A stretch of 64,000 bases of DNA from Melieria omissa (Eukaryota; Arthropoda; Insecta; Diptera; Ulidiidae): contig OZ020270.1 of NCBI GenBank assembly GCA_963971225.1, positions 74,664,432 to 74,728,431 on the forward strand, written 5' to 3'. Under the pieces are notes generated by a model. It searched no databases and was not told the origin of the DNA. It worked only from the letters and a program-made list of their open reading frames with translations. The position numbers and the translations under genes are program-made. Positions 53,314-62,712 of this stretch are shown one piece after another; the stretch's first letter is position 1, and each line of letters opens with the position of its first letter.

Positions 53314-54376
53314 CTAATATTTTATCTGTCCACCCTGAGCTTTTAGAACTGCCTCTATTCGTTGGGGCATGCTATCAATGCAATTGGACATCATTGTTCT
53401 CAATTGGATATTATTTTGCCAAATATCTGTAATATTTGCTTTAAGAATCGCTACCGTGGGGTTTCCCCGACTATACACTTTGGATGTAAAGTATGCCCAG
53501 CACTTCTCTATCGGATTAAGATAGGGAGAATTGCCAGGCCACGCCAACACATTTAAATTTAATGTATTAATAGCGTGGCAAGGAGCACCATCTTGCATGA
53601 AGATGTATTCCTCTCTGGGCTGCTGCAGGGTATCGATATACGGCGCTAGACCACCTTGAAGTACGTTTATATATTGGGCAGAGCGCATTGTTCCTTTAAC
53701 GAAATGTATTGGACAAGGACCTTCCGATGTAATGCAGCTCCAAACCATTACTGCTGGCTCATGTTTAATGCAGGGAACGATGCATTCGTCCGAATATCAT
53801 TCCCCCTGCCTCCTTCTCACAAATTGCTTTTCTTCAGTAACCACTTCCAAGCGATATACAGCGCTAAAGATAACCTAAAAATGACAAGAATTTCGCAAAA
53901 AAGTGGTTAATAGGAATTATTGTTAAAAATCGCAGGAAAGATCAAATTTAATGGTTTTACCTTGGTCCAGTAGTTTTATCTGAATGCCTTATGCAACTGT
54001 GCCCAATATAACCGCCGCTGACGCATTACTTTGGTTAACTTTGGCTTTTTCGCTGGACGCCTGCATATCAACCTATTTTCGTATAAGCGGCGACGTACCG
54101 TCATCAGCGACACTGTGACACCATAACCCTTTAGGTCTTCTAAAATGACCCTACATAGAGTATATCGGTTCTCCAAAGCTTTTTGCACGATTCTACGGTC
54201 GGTTCTTGGTGTAGTTTTGCGAATACCGCGGAATTCTTCCTATTAGTTTTACAAACTGAAGGCAAGTCGTCAGTATTTCGGCTCTTTCTTGCAAGATTGA
54301 CCACGGATGCTTTTGAAGATTGAAGTTTTTTGGCTATTTGAGAGTAGCTGCACTTGCCCTCCTTCATCAAAGCCAC
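53314..54376 (-). pseudogene. Tc1-like transposase with intron
   Basis: N-terminal HTH from about 54376 (GKCSYSQIAKKLQSSKASVV), a register change near 54150-54190, then the second HTH (VSLMTVRRRLYENRLICRRP). A TAA at 53976-53978 interrupts. NYWTK then meets a GT-AG intron (53875-53960), and exon 2 starts VIFSAVYRLEV, where the block should carry the first catalytic Asp; it is Ala (GCT, 53860-53862). A shift near 53790 precedes MQDGAPCH with the second acidic residue and SPYLNPIEKCWAYF with the Glu. Stop at 53314. Inactive. Confidence 0.85.
53875..53960 (-). other. Intron in Tc1-like transposase
   Basis: 86 bp, GTAAAACC...CATTTTTAG, phase 0 between AAG and GTT codons. It joins WTK to VIFS, contiguous in the Tc1 transposase fold, and has an A/T-rich body with stops in frame. 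Confidence 0.7.
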
Positions 54377-55066
54377 AATTTGAAAATTTTTTTTCCACTG
54401 TTAGGTCACGTTTTCTACCCATTTTGTTTAACAAGCCTTCAATAGATCCAACACGGATTTTACATAGTATTAAACAAACATAATGATGATATATTTTACC
54501 TACTTACTTCTTAGTCTTTAATACGTAATTTCATAAATAATTTTTGTTTGTTATTTCTTTTTTTGTGTCACAATTTCCCTTTAAAACGAAGTTATGATGA
54601 CACCAACAATTGGAGATTTTGACGATTTTTCCTAGTTGCCACGAGTTTACCGGCATCGACAGAGTTTTCATATACCATAATGAGTTTCCTTTAGCAGGAT
54701 TTCAAAGAAAACTTTCCAATGAATAATTTGATACCTCATTTGTTATTTTTACTTGATTGGTTTTTGTTTTATCGATGATGGAAGTAGAAATTTCGAAATT
54801 TTTTCATCGGTCATAATTCGATGAACAGGGACTGTATACTGATAAAACATGAAGAAATGTTACACATAAATCACAAAAGAAAAGGAGAAAGCCCCGAAAA
54901 GTGTTTTTCTCGATTTGTTATTGCGTTGTAAGCACGATTAACACTAAATAACACAAGTAGAAGAGTGCACAAAATCGCTCAACCGTTTTTTTAATTCCGC
55001 CTGGGGTCAAATTCAGCCTGGGGTCAATGTTAAAATGTTAAAAACTGAATATTCACGACTTATTTC

Positions 55067-56241
55067 TAGAGTCCGACCGATTAATCGGCATCGGCTAGTA
55101 TCGGCCAATAAAATTGGTATCGGCATCGGCTAGTATAGGCATCGGCCAAAAAAAAAAGAATCGGCATCGGCTTCGGCCTTTTTTGGCCGATGCCACATCG
55201 GTTTTTTTTGGTCGATATTCCTGCTTTCATTTCTTGTTTGTTTTTATTTGCAGCTGAATCGCACTGTCTTTCTTTTTCATATCTCGCTTTGTATATTTAT
55301 TACATTTTTATTATACGTTACAACCCAGTGTTGCCTGATTCGGGGGTTTCTCCCTAGATTTGTTTGGATTTTATGACAAATATTTAAGGGTACAATATTT
55401 TACAGATATTTTTAATCTATTTTTGCTACATCAACACCTTGTTCAGCTGTATTGGCTAGTGGGTCTTTTGTTAATTGCTTGTGCCAAATAGAATGAGCAA
55501 TTTTCATGAAATATTAATGTTATGTGTGCGTTATAAATTTGGGGGAAATTTTAGTTTTTAGGGGGAAATGGAATTAATTTTAGGGGGATTGCTTGAAATC
55601 CATCTGGCAACACTGTTACACGCGTCTGCCGGTAACCCCTCAAGAAAAGAGAAATTGGGGCTTCGGATGGTTTGATTGTGTAAGTAATTGCTTGCTAATT
55701 ATTGTACAAGTCTTAAAAAATGTTTCGTACAGGAATTATGTCGCAACTAAACCCGATTTGGAATTACTTTGAACGGCTAATTAACACGGCCAAGTGTAAA
55801 GTTTGTTCGAAAGAAATTTGAGAGTACAAATTTTAATATAATAATCGTAATTGTAAAAGAAGAAACTGAATTTGTATGCAATATTTATTAATAACCTGTG
55901 TTAACGTCAGTATTTTTGTTTATCTCAGTGGAATATATGCGATATATTTGTTTTTTTTTAATACATTGTTAATGTTAATGTATTTAAATTCTGAATTTTC
56001 TTGCATTTTATTAAGTTTTTAGTTGTTTATTTTCTCGTTTTGGTTTGCTAATTTGTGATGAATGTGATGAAATATATATACTATATATGTAATAGTTCCT
56101 TTTGTTGTTTTATAAAATAAACGGTGTTTTTGATTGAATTCATTCGTGTTGTTTTTTCTATGGAATCGACATCGGCTGATTTTCGGCCTTTTGACCGATT
56201 AATCGGCATCGGCCAAAAAATTTGGTATCGGTCGGACTCTA
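55067..56241 (+). mobile_element. hAT deletion derivative
   Basis: 1175 bp with ends TAGAGTCCGACCGAT / ATCGGTCGGACTCTA, exact 8-bp duplication CTTATTTC (55059-55066 and 56242-56249), and subterminal CGGCATCGGCC repeats. It keeps only the start of its transposase (55738-55821). Confidence 0.95.
55738..55821 (+). pseudogene. BED zinc-finger start of hAT transposase
   Basis: A 27-codon remnant: NPIWNYFERL then AKCKVCSKEI, the aromatic and CxxC half of a BED finger. It is preceded by TTTCGTACAG, a plausible 3' splice site just upstream of the ATG. Ends in TGA at 55819. The rest of the transposase is deleted. Confidence 0.7.
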
Positions 56242-56360
56242 CTTATTTCTTTAAGAAGGATGGTTTAAAACAAAAACAAATTTCGATCGATTTAACGAAT
56301 TTTTCGATTTAACAAATTGGGGGTACAACATAACATTCGTTATATTGGACGTCCACTGTA

Positions 56361-56607
56361 TTTGAGTTAAGGTTTTGTTTTGTGGACTTCAAATAAGGAA
56401 ATTAATTCTATTTAAAATACAATTTTTTTATTTTTATGAATTTCCCCAAATTTCACTAAATTCCTGGAATATAAGAAGTACTACCAGTTATCCCTGGCTT
56501 TGCACGGAAGAATTTCATACTTTTATTGAAAAAGTTTTTATTCCGCAACTAGCAGGGCCCCGCGGCTTTGCACGCAAATTTTAAGTCAATTTTAAGAAAA
56601 CTGCAAA
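56361..56607. other. Spacer, no gene
   Basis: AT-rich. Contains two related G/C patches (CCTGGCTTTGCACGG near 56490 and CCCCGCGGCTTTGCACGC near 56558) that may be a short duplicated repeat. No ORF. Confidence 0.4.
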
Positions 56608-56812
56608 TCGCCGTTCGGATTCGGCGTTAAACTGTAGGTCCCCTCCCTCCCCTCCCCCATCCGTTTGAAATGTGTGTTGTATCACATGTTAGAAAAAACA
56701 GTGTTGCAGACATATTTCAAACGGGTGGAATTTGTGGTGTCACAACGGGCCCATATAGGCCCTGTGTGTGTCCCTTACAGAGGCAGCCACTACCACCAAC
56801 CAACCAACTTAT
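56608..56812. repeat. Dispersed short repeat, copy 2
   Basis: Uninterrupted copy of the repeat at 17655-18510: TTCGGATTCGGCGTTAAACTG, CATCCGTTTGAAATGTGTGTTG, TTTCAAACGGGTGGAAT, CACAACGGGCCC, CAGAGGCAGCCACTACC, ending in ACCAACCAACC. A short tandem tail in both copies suggests retroposition. Confidence 0.65.
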
Positions 56813-57229
56813 CTCATCGTTAGTTCTCATAAGTTTTCAACCTTGTTCCCCAACTTTCATGAAATTTCGAAGATATACATAAGTACGTAATTAAATTAGG
56901 TATAACTGGTTGGCCCCGAGCAGGGTTACCGTTGAGAATTTTGAGAAAGTCGCACAAAAGGTCGTTTAAAAAAAAAAAGTCGCATAAAAAAGTCGTTTTT
57001 TCAAAAAAAAAAAGGGGCACACTTTTTTATTACGGAAAAACACAACTAACAATTCAAATTAACATTTCAACGATATAAATAACTTAGAAATAATGATTAA
57101 AAAAGTGTTTATATACACTTTTGTGTAATTATTTTACATTTTCAATTTTATTTTTTGTAACTCTGTACTTTTTCAAAAGTTAATCCAGTCTTCTATTTCG
57201 GTATCTAGCAAATTTACATTTTAAATTTT

Positions 57230-57768
57230 ATTTTTTTTAACTTCTCTGTATTTTCGCACAATTTCATCACTCGGCATCCAGTCTTCTATTTCGGTATCTA
57301 ACAAATTTAGTGCTGATAGCATTGAGTCACAAGTTTCTACTTGTAACCTATTAATTAATAATAATTGATTGGCACGACAGCCCGCTTACGCGAGACTAAG
57401 GCCTAGCTTCCCGCAACCACCCGTGTTGTGCGTGTGAATTTTGTACGCGGGTGGAAGGTTTTACAGTTTTATGCCGGTTCCGAACGGCAGGTTGGGAGCT
57501 TTTTCATAGGCAATTTTTACTCTCAGAGGTTTGCCATTTCCAGCTGAGAGAACAGCCACCGAAAGAGAAAACGAGTTTCCCGTTATTTTTTTTAGGTGTT
57601 ACTACATGCAGTATTCGATCTTGCGTCGCTCTGCATGCGACTCGTTGGACCGCGCACTAACCAACTGAGCCACGGCGGCTGCTTGTAACCTATTGGTTAA
57701 TTTATTTTTCATTAATCCTAATTTTGAAAAAATTCTTTCCGCACACGCACTACTGTGAGGTAGAGTTA
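57230..57768 (-). pseudogene. hAT transposase dimerisation domain
   Basis: From about 57768 the minus strand reads LPHSSACAERIFSKLGLMKNKLTNRL, the hAT C-terminal dimerisation signature. The SINE then interrupts, and the frame resumes near 57350 with VETCDSMLSALNLLDTEIEDW and a basic tail to about 57230. A partial tandem copy of the LLDTEIED region follows near 57190. The catalytic part is gone. Confidence 0.7.
57353..57681 (-). mobile_element. tRNA-derived SINE
   Basis: 329 bp on the minus strand. Its head reads GCCGCCGTGGCTCAGTTGG, with an A-box match (TGGCTCAGTTGG), and about 50 bases on a B-box-like GATCGAATAC. The 3' end is an AT-rich (TTA)n-type tail near 57353-57370. A 13-bp duplication CTTGTAACCTATT flanks it (57340-57352 and 57682-57694). 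The body contains hairpin-forming stretches. It is inserted in the hAT transposase relic. The source tRNA is not identified. Confidence 0.85.
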
Positions 57769-57771
57769 ATA

Positions 57772-58877
57772 CGAGGGCGGGTCAATAAGTCCGTGACTTT
57801 TGAATTTCCCGCCTCTTAATTGAAATGGCAACACTGCTCCCGTCAACTGTCATCTTTCTGTTGACTCTTGTCAAAAATTGAACAAGCTGCGACATTTAGT
57901 TTGTTTTTGACAGCCGTTAATATGAAAAACCAATAAATTTTGGGAACCAGTTGTCTCAGGTCCGATAGGAGTGGGTCAGTGATTGGTTCAACAGTGTGGT
58001 CGCGTTGAAGTTAGAACAAAGCGCAAAGTTGCAATTTAGAGGTAGCTTGTCTTTCGTGTTTTTTAGAAAAAGGCGTATTAATACGATGCATGTTATTATT
58101 TTCATAATTGTCAATCATTTCAATAGAAAAGACATACATGTTATCCGATCCAGGGTCAACCCGATTTGCGTTTCGCAAATTAAACACCAAATCATCGGAG
58201 TTCAGAGATGCTTTTGGTGTAAAATGCACTGTTCTAGACACAAGGGTGATTTTCATGCTTTCCGCCGAGCCATTTCTTCAAGTTTGGGAACAAGAAATAG
58301 TCACTTGGGGCTAGATCGGGTGAATAGGCGGGATGAGGGAGCAATTCGTAGCCCAATTCATGGATTTTTGCCATGGAAACTAAAAATAATGCTTAATGAG
58401 CACACGAAATTCACTTTTTTCCATTTTCTTCTCAGTCAACGCGGTAGTCTGATATCATGATACAAAAATATACAGGTAGTTTCAATGCGACAGATAAAAA
58501 TAAAACTGACAATTGGAAACAAATATTTGTTTACAAATTTTGTACTACTATTTGAATTTTTGCTACAGAGCTGCAATTCCACACAATCAGTTTATGTAGT
58601 ATATCATTCAGTTTCTGTACATTTTACTTGTTTTTGCACCTTTCAATTTTTAGTTGTCAAAACAGCAAATGACTTTTAATTTTGCTCGATTGAATCTACC
58701 TTTATATTTTTGTATCATGGTCTGATATTAACGGCTGTCAAAAACAAACTAAATGTCGCAGCTTGTTCAATTTTTGACAAGAGCCAACTGACAGATGACT
58801 GTTGACGGGAGCAGTGTTGCCATTTCAATTAAGAGGCGGGAAATTCAAAAAGTCACGGACTTATTGACCCGCCCTCA
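57772..58877 (-). mobile_element. Decayed mariner
   Basis: Ends CGAGGGCGGGTCAATAAGTC / complement over ~150 bp, with TA at 57770-57771 and 58878-58879. The minus strand at 58260-58380 encodes MAKIHELGYELLPHP and YSPDLAPSDYFLFPN, the mariner block holding the third Asp of DD34D. Remaining coding is deleted or scrambled. A MITE lies at 58456-58719. Confidence 0.88.
58456..58719. mobile_element. MITE with 9-bp duplication
   Basis: 264 bp with inverted ends CATGATACAAAAATATA / complement. Exact 9-bp duplication GTCTGATAT at 58447-58455 and 58720-58728, the length typical of Mutator-like elements. Non-coding. Confidence 0.85.
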
Positions 58878-59475
58878 TACATGCGCTGCTAACTTATATA
58901 AATTAAGGTACAATGGTTCATTTAAAATATTCTTTAAGCTTCCTACTGTATGCAAAAAAGGGGGAAAAAAGTCGCACAAAGATGGAAAAAGTTGCAAAAT
59001 TAGATAATTATGAAAAAGTCGCACAAAAAGTCTCAGAGCGTCAAAAAGGTTGCAAAATGCAACTAAAGTCGCACAACGGTAACCCTGGCCCCGAGTAGCC
59101 ACACATAGACCAGGGATGCCAACTTTTTTTGTTTTTGAAAACCGGACAAACTTTTATAAAAAGGTTTAAGGGGGGGGCGGGGGTTTTAGAAATTATATTC
59201 CACAATTTAATTAACGACCTATGTATGTTGTGTGTTATATTTATATGATTTACAAAAAGGTTAACAACTAAAACAACAAAAATGCACAAAAGAGCAGTAA
59301 GTGAAAAACAAAATGTTAACAGTGAAAACAAATGAAATTCAGAAAAGTAAAGAATTTGAAAAGAAAAAAATTAACAATTACCATAAATATTAAAAAAAAA
59401 AGAATTAGGCAAGCAAATTGAATTCAATAATTCATAACAATCATTCAATAATACGATTTTTTATTTAAAAGAATA

Positions 59476-59800
59476 CAGTGCACTCGCGAAAACGTGAACA
59501 CTCGATTACGTGCACACTTTTTTTCCTATTGAATACTCTAAAACGTGAACAATGCTTGAAGGCTCTAAAACGTGAACACCCTGTTGTGTATCTTTTTCGC
59601 AAACATTTCATCACCCACAACCTTAAATGTGTATATACTCGTCCCTTTTAACTTTTTGTTATAAAACTTAATTCAATTATCTTTTTTATAAGTAGTTTCA
59701 CACAAAAATAAACGTATTTTTCAACAATCGTAAACTTGAACAATCTCGTAAACGTGAACAGCCTTGGTTTTTATAAGTTCACGTTTTCGCGAGTGCACTG
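59476..59800. mobile_element. Pogo-like MITE
   Basis: 325 bp with inverted ends CAGTGCACTCGCGAAAACGT / complement and TA at 59474-59475 and 59801-59802. ACGTGAACA repeats occur through the interior. Non-coding. Confidence 0.92.
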
Positions 59801-60621
59801 TACTTCTTTTCGGACTTAACGCTAATTACACAGTACAACAATTTCGAACTTTTTCTATGCAACAGAGTAACGACCGTATATTTCTAAAAGAAGACGTCGT
59901 ACAGATCAGTTTTGCCGAACAAAGTAATAGTCCAGCACGTCTGAGTTTTTTGTAATTTGCACATAAATGTTAAAGGGTCCCTATAGACCTTTACACGGAA
60001 AGTATGAAAACTTGAGCTAGAGCTTCGATGTCCAGGACACAGTTATTTGCATTAAAAATGCAAATGTTTTTTGTATGCAGATGAACCCCCTCCCCCTTTC
60101 CTTACCCCCCTTTTGTATGTTTTTCGGAAAATTTTTTCAGAAAAAGCTTGTATTGAGTAAAATATTGCAAAAAATACTATACTATCTTTTTGCAAAATGT
60201 TCCTCATTAAAAATTAAGGGGGGTTTTCAAACTACACAACTTTCTCAAAACTTCCCCCAAAAAACTAAAATGCCTTAAACATGAAACCTTCATTTCTTTT
60301 TTCATTAATTGCTTGCTCTGCTTAAGATGTTGAGAAAAACGTTGAATACTAAAAAAAAATATTTTCCATTGAAAAATAGTTCAGGTGGTCTCCAAACAAG
60401 AAGTCTCCTCTTAAAAAAATAAACAATTATTAAGATTTCCAAAAAGACGCTTTCGCTTTACGGGAATGCTCAGATGGGTCAATATTGCGATTCAAATTCC
60501 AAACGTACTCAGCGAGCATTGGTACTTTCTTCAAGTCGCTTGATTTGTTGATGAAACCTTTCACCGTGCTCATCAGAAACAGCCCCAAATTTTCTTTGAA
60601 AAAATCAAGGTGTGAGTGAAG

Positions 60622-60765
60622 CAGGGGCGAAGCCAGAACTAGGAAATTAAAATTTTTCCCGATTTTAAGTCAAAATTTCATGAATTTTGGTTCAATGGAA
60701 GCGAAGTTATTCCATCTGAAGTGAAAGTATGTTTGTGTCATCGGGTCAAAAATGTGCATCTAACA
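60622..60765. mobile_element. Fragment of the hAT family at 11717
   Basis: Starts CAGGGGCGAAGCCAGAACT. It then matches the minus strand of 11717-13385 through AATTTCATGAA and CATCTGAAGTGAAAGTATGTTTG. The other end is missing. Confidence 0.7.
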
Positions 60766-60974
60766 GTAAATTAAACAACTTCTCATTTCTACATATTACT
60801 AAATAATTTCTTGGCAAGTTTATGTACGACCGGACATTTTTATGTCCGGTTGTACTTTGCAACCGGACACGAACAAAACTTCCGAAAACCGAACTCTCCG
60901 GTCAAATACCGGACAGTTGGTAACCCTGATATAGACCCTTGTTGGGTTCTCAGTAATGCCAGATGGGGATCCGT

Positions 60975-61364
60975 TTACAAATTATAGTAGTGATCCGTGA
61001 AAATGCGAGTGTTTTTGGCAAACTTCAGCAACCGCTTTAGGCCTAGCATCGCCGCTTCCGCTAATCCGGCGAATTCGGGAGCTCCTAAGATTGCCAAGCG
61101 TTGTCTTAAGATGGCGGGGCAGCGGCAGAGGACATGCTCTAGTATCTCCTCGTCTTCCCCGCACATTCTGCAACTTTTCCTGTCCGTCAAACCCATCCTA
61201 TGCGCATGAACTCCTAGCAGGCAGTGCCCTGTTACTACGGCTATGACGGTTCTACAGTCTGAACGGGATAGTCCAATCACGAAGTTTGTGCAATTCGCTG
61301 ACTTTAGCGTTACCACAGATAACTCATCATATAGATGTCCAGTCTCATACGACGAAAACGGCAC
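60975..61364 (-). pseudogene. LINE ORF2 C-terminal fragment
   Basis: 129 codons on the minus strand: VIAVVTGHCLLGVHAHRMGL then CRMCGEDEEILEHVLCRC, the post-RNase H Cys/His tail of I/LOA-type LINEs. Compare the same region of the LINE at 10875-10930, which has GHCLLNMHKARLGL and CRFCMEDDET. Truncated on both sides by unrelated sequence. Confidence 0.8.
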
Positions 61365-62712
61365 AAAAATTTCAAGCTCTGAATTACAGCTTTTTTCCGC
61401 AAAGCTTTTTTACGCACACAGCTGCATGTGCTCATCCAGAACTTTTCTTGCTTGTGATATTATCTTTTGCAACATACAGTTATGATTTAATTAGAACGAT
61501 CACGTACTGTATTTGGCGTAACAGGTAGGCAGAACGTCGGATATCCGTAATTTATTTTTCGTAAATTTCGCCTCGGGTTCAAGGCTGGGCGAGAAGCAAA
61601 ATTTTTCTTAACATTTAACGCTTTTTTTTATTAACTTTTTTAATCGGTTATACCCGAAATTAATAAGGCGTTCAAAAAATGTGATATAAATGAATCGGCA
61701 CTAAACATTTTGTGTATAATCAAAGAACACACACATCGTTGCTAAGGCAACGCATTGCCAATAGCTGAGGAGCCAGCAGGTCTGCGTCGGCGTAACTGTA
61801 TTACGACAATGTAGTGACCGCTGAACAATTAAACCGTTTTGGCAAATTGTGCCGATCTTTTCATTCTTTTTTGCGAAAAGCAAGTGCCTGGGCGTACCCA
61901 GCAACAAATAAAAGGGGGCAAAGACATAACTACATTTCCAAATTCAAAATATAAAATTCAAATAGAATATAATATAGATTTCTGTACATATGTGTATAAA
62001 ATATAGAATTACGAGGGGGGAACTACCCTCCTCAGCCCATACCTGGGTACGCCCATGAGCGCCTGTCATCATCAACCGAATCTTTTTGCTGTATGGTTGT
62101 TTGTAACCATATGTTGCGCTTGGTTGCTTGATTTTACAACTTGCGAACAATTATATGTGTCTCCAAAACCAAACAATTTACTAATCAAGAGATCTAGAAA
62201 CCAAATAAATTTTTCATTTATATTGTTCTCACGGGTCGTAAAAAAATATTTTATTAAAAAAAGTCACCAAAATCTTAGCAGCTACAGTAAGGATCGAACC
62301 GCAAACTTGTCGTCCGAGACAGTCCCGCTTACGCGTTTGACCATCAACACTCAATCCCGACTGGATGCTTAAAAGGTATGATAACAGACAAGCGCCGTTT
62401 TGACTAAAAATCACATATTTCTGTATCTCAAAACAGAGCACAACGCGTGTTTTTTTTTATAGAGATGAAAAGCATCAAAAGCCAACTCCCCGTCAGTGTG
62501 TGACTTTAACACACTAAAAATATCTCTCTCGTGTCCGTATTTCCCCCGGTACTACCGTCAGGTATTTCGTCGGGAGGCGGATTAAGCAATTTGCTCAAAG
62601 CGTCTATGTCACTGTCGTCAGTTGTCCTTGTCGTCAGTACGTCGGGGTTCCGTTCCTGTTCTCTGTACGTGTTTTATGCGCTAGTGTCGAATTAAGCGCA
62701 GCTTGTTCGCGT
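61365..62712. other. Non-coding spacer
   Basis: AT-rich, with no ORF of recognisable function. Holds a tRNA-like patch (62281-62355). From about 62480 the sequence becomes G/C-richer and is probably the 3' UTR of the minus-strand LINE at 62713. Confidence 0.5.
62281..62355 (-). other. tRNA-like patch
   Basis: Minus strand contains GGTTCGATCC, a perfect B box, preceded by a TGGTCAAACGCG A-box-like stretch at suitable distance. The outer ends do not pair as an acceptor stem, so it is more likely a tRNA-derived repeat than a tRNA gene. Confidence 0.35.

Larger units (their letters stand above)
53154..54834 (-). mobile_element. Tc1-like transposon
   Basis: 1681 bp with ends CAGTCCCTGTTCATCGAATT / complement and TA duplications (53152-53153 and 54835-54836). 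TIRs pair over at least 40 bp and continue imperfectly to about 110. Encodes a decayed minus-strand transposase with an intron. Confidence 0.93.
52602..56358. mobile_element. Pogo-like element with two nested transposons
   Basis: Ends CAGTGGATGTCCTGTATAACG / complement CGTTATATTGGACGTCCACTG, with TA at 52600-52601 and 56359-56360. The pogo-type CAG start and ATAACGAA motif resemble the MITE at 12579. Its own sequence is about 0.9 kb without ORF. The rest is the Tc1-like element (53154-54834) and the hAT (55067-56241). Confidence 0.85.
56921..59087 (-). mobile_element. hAT element holding SINE and mariner
   Basis: Ends CAGGGTTACCGTT / AACGGTAACCCTG and the perfect 8-bp duplication GCCCCGAG (56913-56920 and 59088-59095). 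AAAGTCGCACAAAA motifs repeat near both ends. Own coding is a minus-strand transposase C-terminus, interrupted by a SINE (57353-57681) and adjoining a mariner (57772-58877). Confidence 0.93.
59111..60928. mobile_element. hAT-like element
   Basis: Ends CAGGGATGCCAAC / GTTGGTAACCCTG (imperfect). Duplication ACATAGAC (59103-59110) versus ATATAGAC (60929-60936), seven of eight bases. ACCGGACA motifs repeat near both ends. No transposase found. Contains a pogo-like MITE (59476-59800) and a fragment of another hAT (from 60622). Confidence 0.78.

Noticed and set aside
62281..62355. Functional tRNA gene
   Set aside because: Good B box, but acceptor ends do not pair and the D-arm is irregular; kept only as a tRNA-like patch.
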